Assembly: GCA_030637965.1 (NCBI GenBank)
Contig: DAOWFO010000052.1
Coordinates: 1 to 5,648, forward strand
Reading direction: 5' to 3'
Source: Thermoplasmata archaeon
Lineage (GTDB): Archaea; Thermoplasmatota; E2; DHVEG-1
Length of the DNA: 5,648 nucleotides
The position numbers and the translations under genes were made by a program. Within the stretch, counting starts at the first letter, position 1, and every line of letters starts with the position of its first letter. Positions 4,644 through 5,648 of the stretch are shown piece by piece. The notes beneath the pieces were generated by a model. It saw only the letters and a program-made list of their open reading frames with translations. It searched no databases and had not been told where the DNA came from.

Positions 4644-5648
4644 TGTTTATCACTCCTAAATACCAATAATGGAAAAACAGAAACTAAAAGTCCAACCAAA
4701 ACAGCATATTCTCCATAAGGCGCAAAATTCAACCAAAGAATTGAAATTATGCCACCAAAAATTAAACTCCATAATGCTCCTTTTGATGTTATTCGTGTTT
4801 TTTCTTTATAAAAGCCAAAGAGAACCGGAAGAGTTAGTCCGGCAGTAAAAACTGTATATGCTAACTGCAATGTTTTTAGTATATCACCGTAGTATAGAGC
4901 TAGTATAAGTGCTCCTAATCCAACAAAAAGAATTCCAATTCGAGAAATATTAACATTTTTTTTACGAACGATATCTACACTTAATATTGTTCCAGCAGAA
5001 AGAAGGCATGAATCTGCAGATGAAATCATAACTGAGAGAAAACCAGCAAGAATAATTCCTGCAAGTATTGGCGAAAGATCAAAGACAGCTGTAGGAATGG
5101 CAAGATACGGATTTGAAAGACCGGGATGCAAGATAAGAGCAGAAATTGCAATTAAGCCAATTGCGATTGCAAAAGAGAGTTTAAAGAATCCTGAGAGTAT
5201 TGCTCCTTTTTTTGCAATTTTTTCATTTTTTGCAGAAAGAATTTTTGAGTAAATATCTGGACCAACAATATGTGGCATAAACATCATAAAAAATATTGAA
5301 CCTGCTGCTAGAAATCCAATTTCTTCATTAACTGGAAATGCAGTAGAAACCGATGATAATTCATGAATACTTGGTAACGCTTCCCAAAAAAGAATTGGCG
5401 CAGCAATAACACATATTCCAATGATCATAATAAAAAATTGAACAATATCTGTATATACTACAGCATATTGTCCCCCAAGAAGAGTATAGATAATAAAACC
5501 AACAGTTATGGCAATAAGAATCAAAGTAAAGTCGATTGGAAGTACTACAGAAAGTATCAAACTAGATGCTTGAATTAAGAGTGAAATCCATGCAATCTCT
5601 GTTATTATTATTAAAATGGCTGATGCATAGCGAACTTTATCATCAAAA
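4640..5648 (-). CDS. Sodium:solute symporter (SSS/SLC5 family), N-terminus outside the window
   Basis: The frame is open from the window edge, so the 335 visible residues are a C-terminal part; family members have about 450-550 residues, so roughly 120-200 are missing. A TTG at 5560 is an internal codon, not the start. The 29 codons before it (F-D-D-K-V-R-Y-A-S-A-I-L) continue family-like sequence of a cytoplasmic loop and membrane helix. Counting from that TTG, typical marks are L-G-G-Q-Y-A-V-V-Y-T-D-I-V-Q-F (28-42), G-P-D-I-Y-S-K-I-L-S-A-K (100-111) and the SSS signature G-F-L-S-V-M-I-S-S-A-D-S-C-L-L-S-A-G-T (173-191), whose S180-S181 pair corresponds to the Na2 sodium-site serines/threonines of vSGLT and PutP. 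About nine or ten hydrophobic segments are visible. It imports a small solute with Na+ across the cytoplasmic membrane. The substrate is not readable from the sequence; overlap with birA hints at biotin or another vitamin acid. Confidence 0.9.
   Translation of the reverse strand, partial: FDDKVRYASAILIIITEIAWISLLIQASSLILSVVLPIDFTLILIAITVGFIIYTLLGGQYAVVYTDIVQFFIMIIGICVIAAPILFWEALPSIHELSSVSTAFPVNEEIGFLAAGSIFFMMFMPHIVGPDIYSKILSAKNEKIAKKGAILSGFFKLSFAIAIGLIAISALILHPGLSNPYLAIPTAVFDLSPILAGIILAGFLSVMISSADSCLLSAGTILSVDIVRKKNVNISRIGILFVGLGALILALYYGDILKTLQLAYTVFTAGLTLPVLFGFYKEKTRITSKGALWSLIFGGIISILWLNFAPYGEYAVLVGLLVSVFPLLVFRSDKQ
4649..4657 (-). promoter_or_regulatory. Shine-Dalgarno of birA inside the symporter gene
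   Basis: AGGAGTGAT on the minus strand ends 5 nt before the birA ATG, inside the last codons of the symporter. It is one of the few clear ribosome-binding sites in the window. That fits an internal operon gene, in contrast with the leaderless first genes. It fixes the birA start at 4643. Confidence 0.7.

Noticed and set aside
4640..5560. A complete 306-residue symporter starting at 5560
   Set aside because: The codon there is TTG, the frame stays open to the window edge, and the 29 upstream codons continue family-like sequence, so the gene is partial.
1..5648. CRISPR array, insertion sequence or phage features
   Set aside because: No regularly spaced repeats, no transposase or integrase motifs, and no terminal inverted repeats with target duplications were seen.

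Overview
The window reads as a piece of an AT-rich archaeal chromosome. The archaeal assignment rests on three things. TATA-like boxes sit about 25-36 bp before start codons that have no Shine-Dalgarno, which is typical of leaderless transcripts. T-rich tracts lie behind genes where a bacterium would have strong hairpins. The surface protein has many N-glycosylation sequons and a C-terminal Ig-like domain of a style I associate with Thermoplasmatota (Thermoplasma-related and marine or sediment Thermoplasmata). The phylum is an inference; no rRNA or marker gene is present.

Layout. (1) Positions 1-111, minus strand: the first 37 codons of a gene resembling the N-terminus of PaaK/CapK-type phenylacetate-CoA ligase family proteins, cut by the window edge. 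(2) Positions 112-185: a short divergent promoter region with a palindromic TATA tract. (3) Positions 186-1499, plus strand: a full-length B12-binding-type radical SAM protein. (4) Positions 1500-2086: a 587-bp gap without a large gene. It holds tandem TTTACCTATT repeats with a T-run, two TATA-like elements, a GC-rich hairpin overlapping a polypyrimidine mirror repeat (a four-tract G-quadruplex motif on the minus strand), a 16-bp AT palindrome, and a possible 38-residue small gene at 1923-2039. (5) Positions 2087-3556, minus strand: a membrane-anchored extracytoplasmic protein with an Ig-like domain, an Asp-rich linker, an Omp28-like thioredoxin fold with CxxC, and another Ig-like domain. (6) Positions 3557-3695: its promoter and the 3' end region of the next operon. 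(7) Positions 3696-5648, minus strand: a sodium:solute symporter (N-terminus outside the window) and a BirA-type biotin-protein ligase/repressor, overlapping by 4 bp (ATGA) and so probably co-transcribed and translationally coupled.

Functional reading. The symporter-birA pair suggests vitamin uptake (biotin or a related carboxylate) coupled to protein biotinylation and possibly biotin-sensing repression. The surface protein is probably an extracytoplasmic thiol/disulfide protein. The radical SAM enzyme and the divergent PaaK-like gene may share a promoter region, but their substrates cannot be read from the sequence. The least ordinary part is the GC-rich stem and mirror-repeat element at about 1581-1690. 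It sits in an otherwise AT-rich gap with promoter-like and terminator-like flanks and may be a small structured RNA. No CRISPR array, tRNA, rRNA, transposase or insertion sequence was seen.
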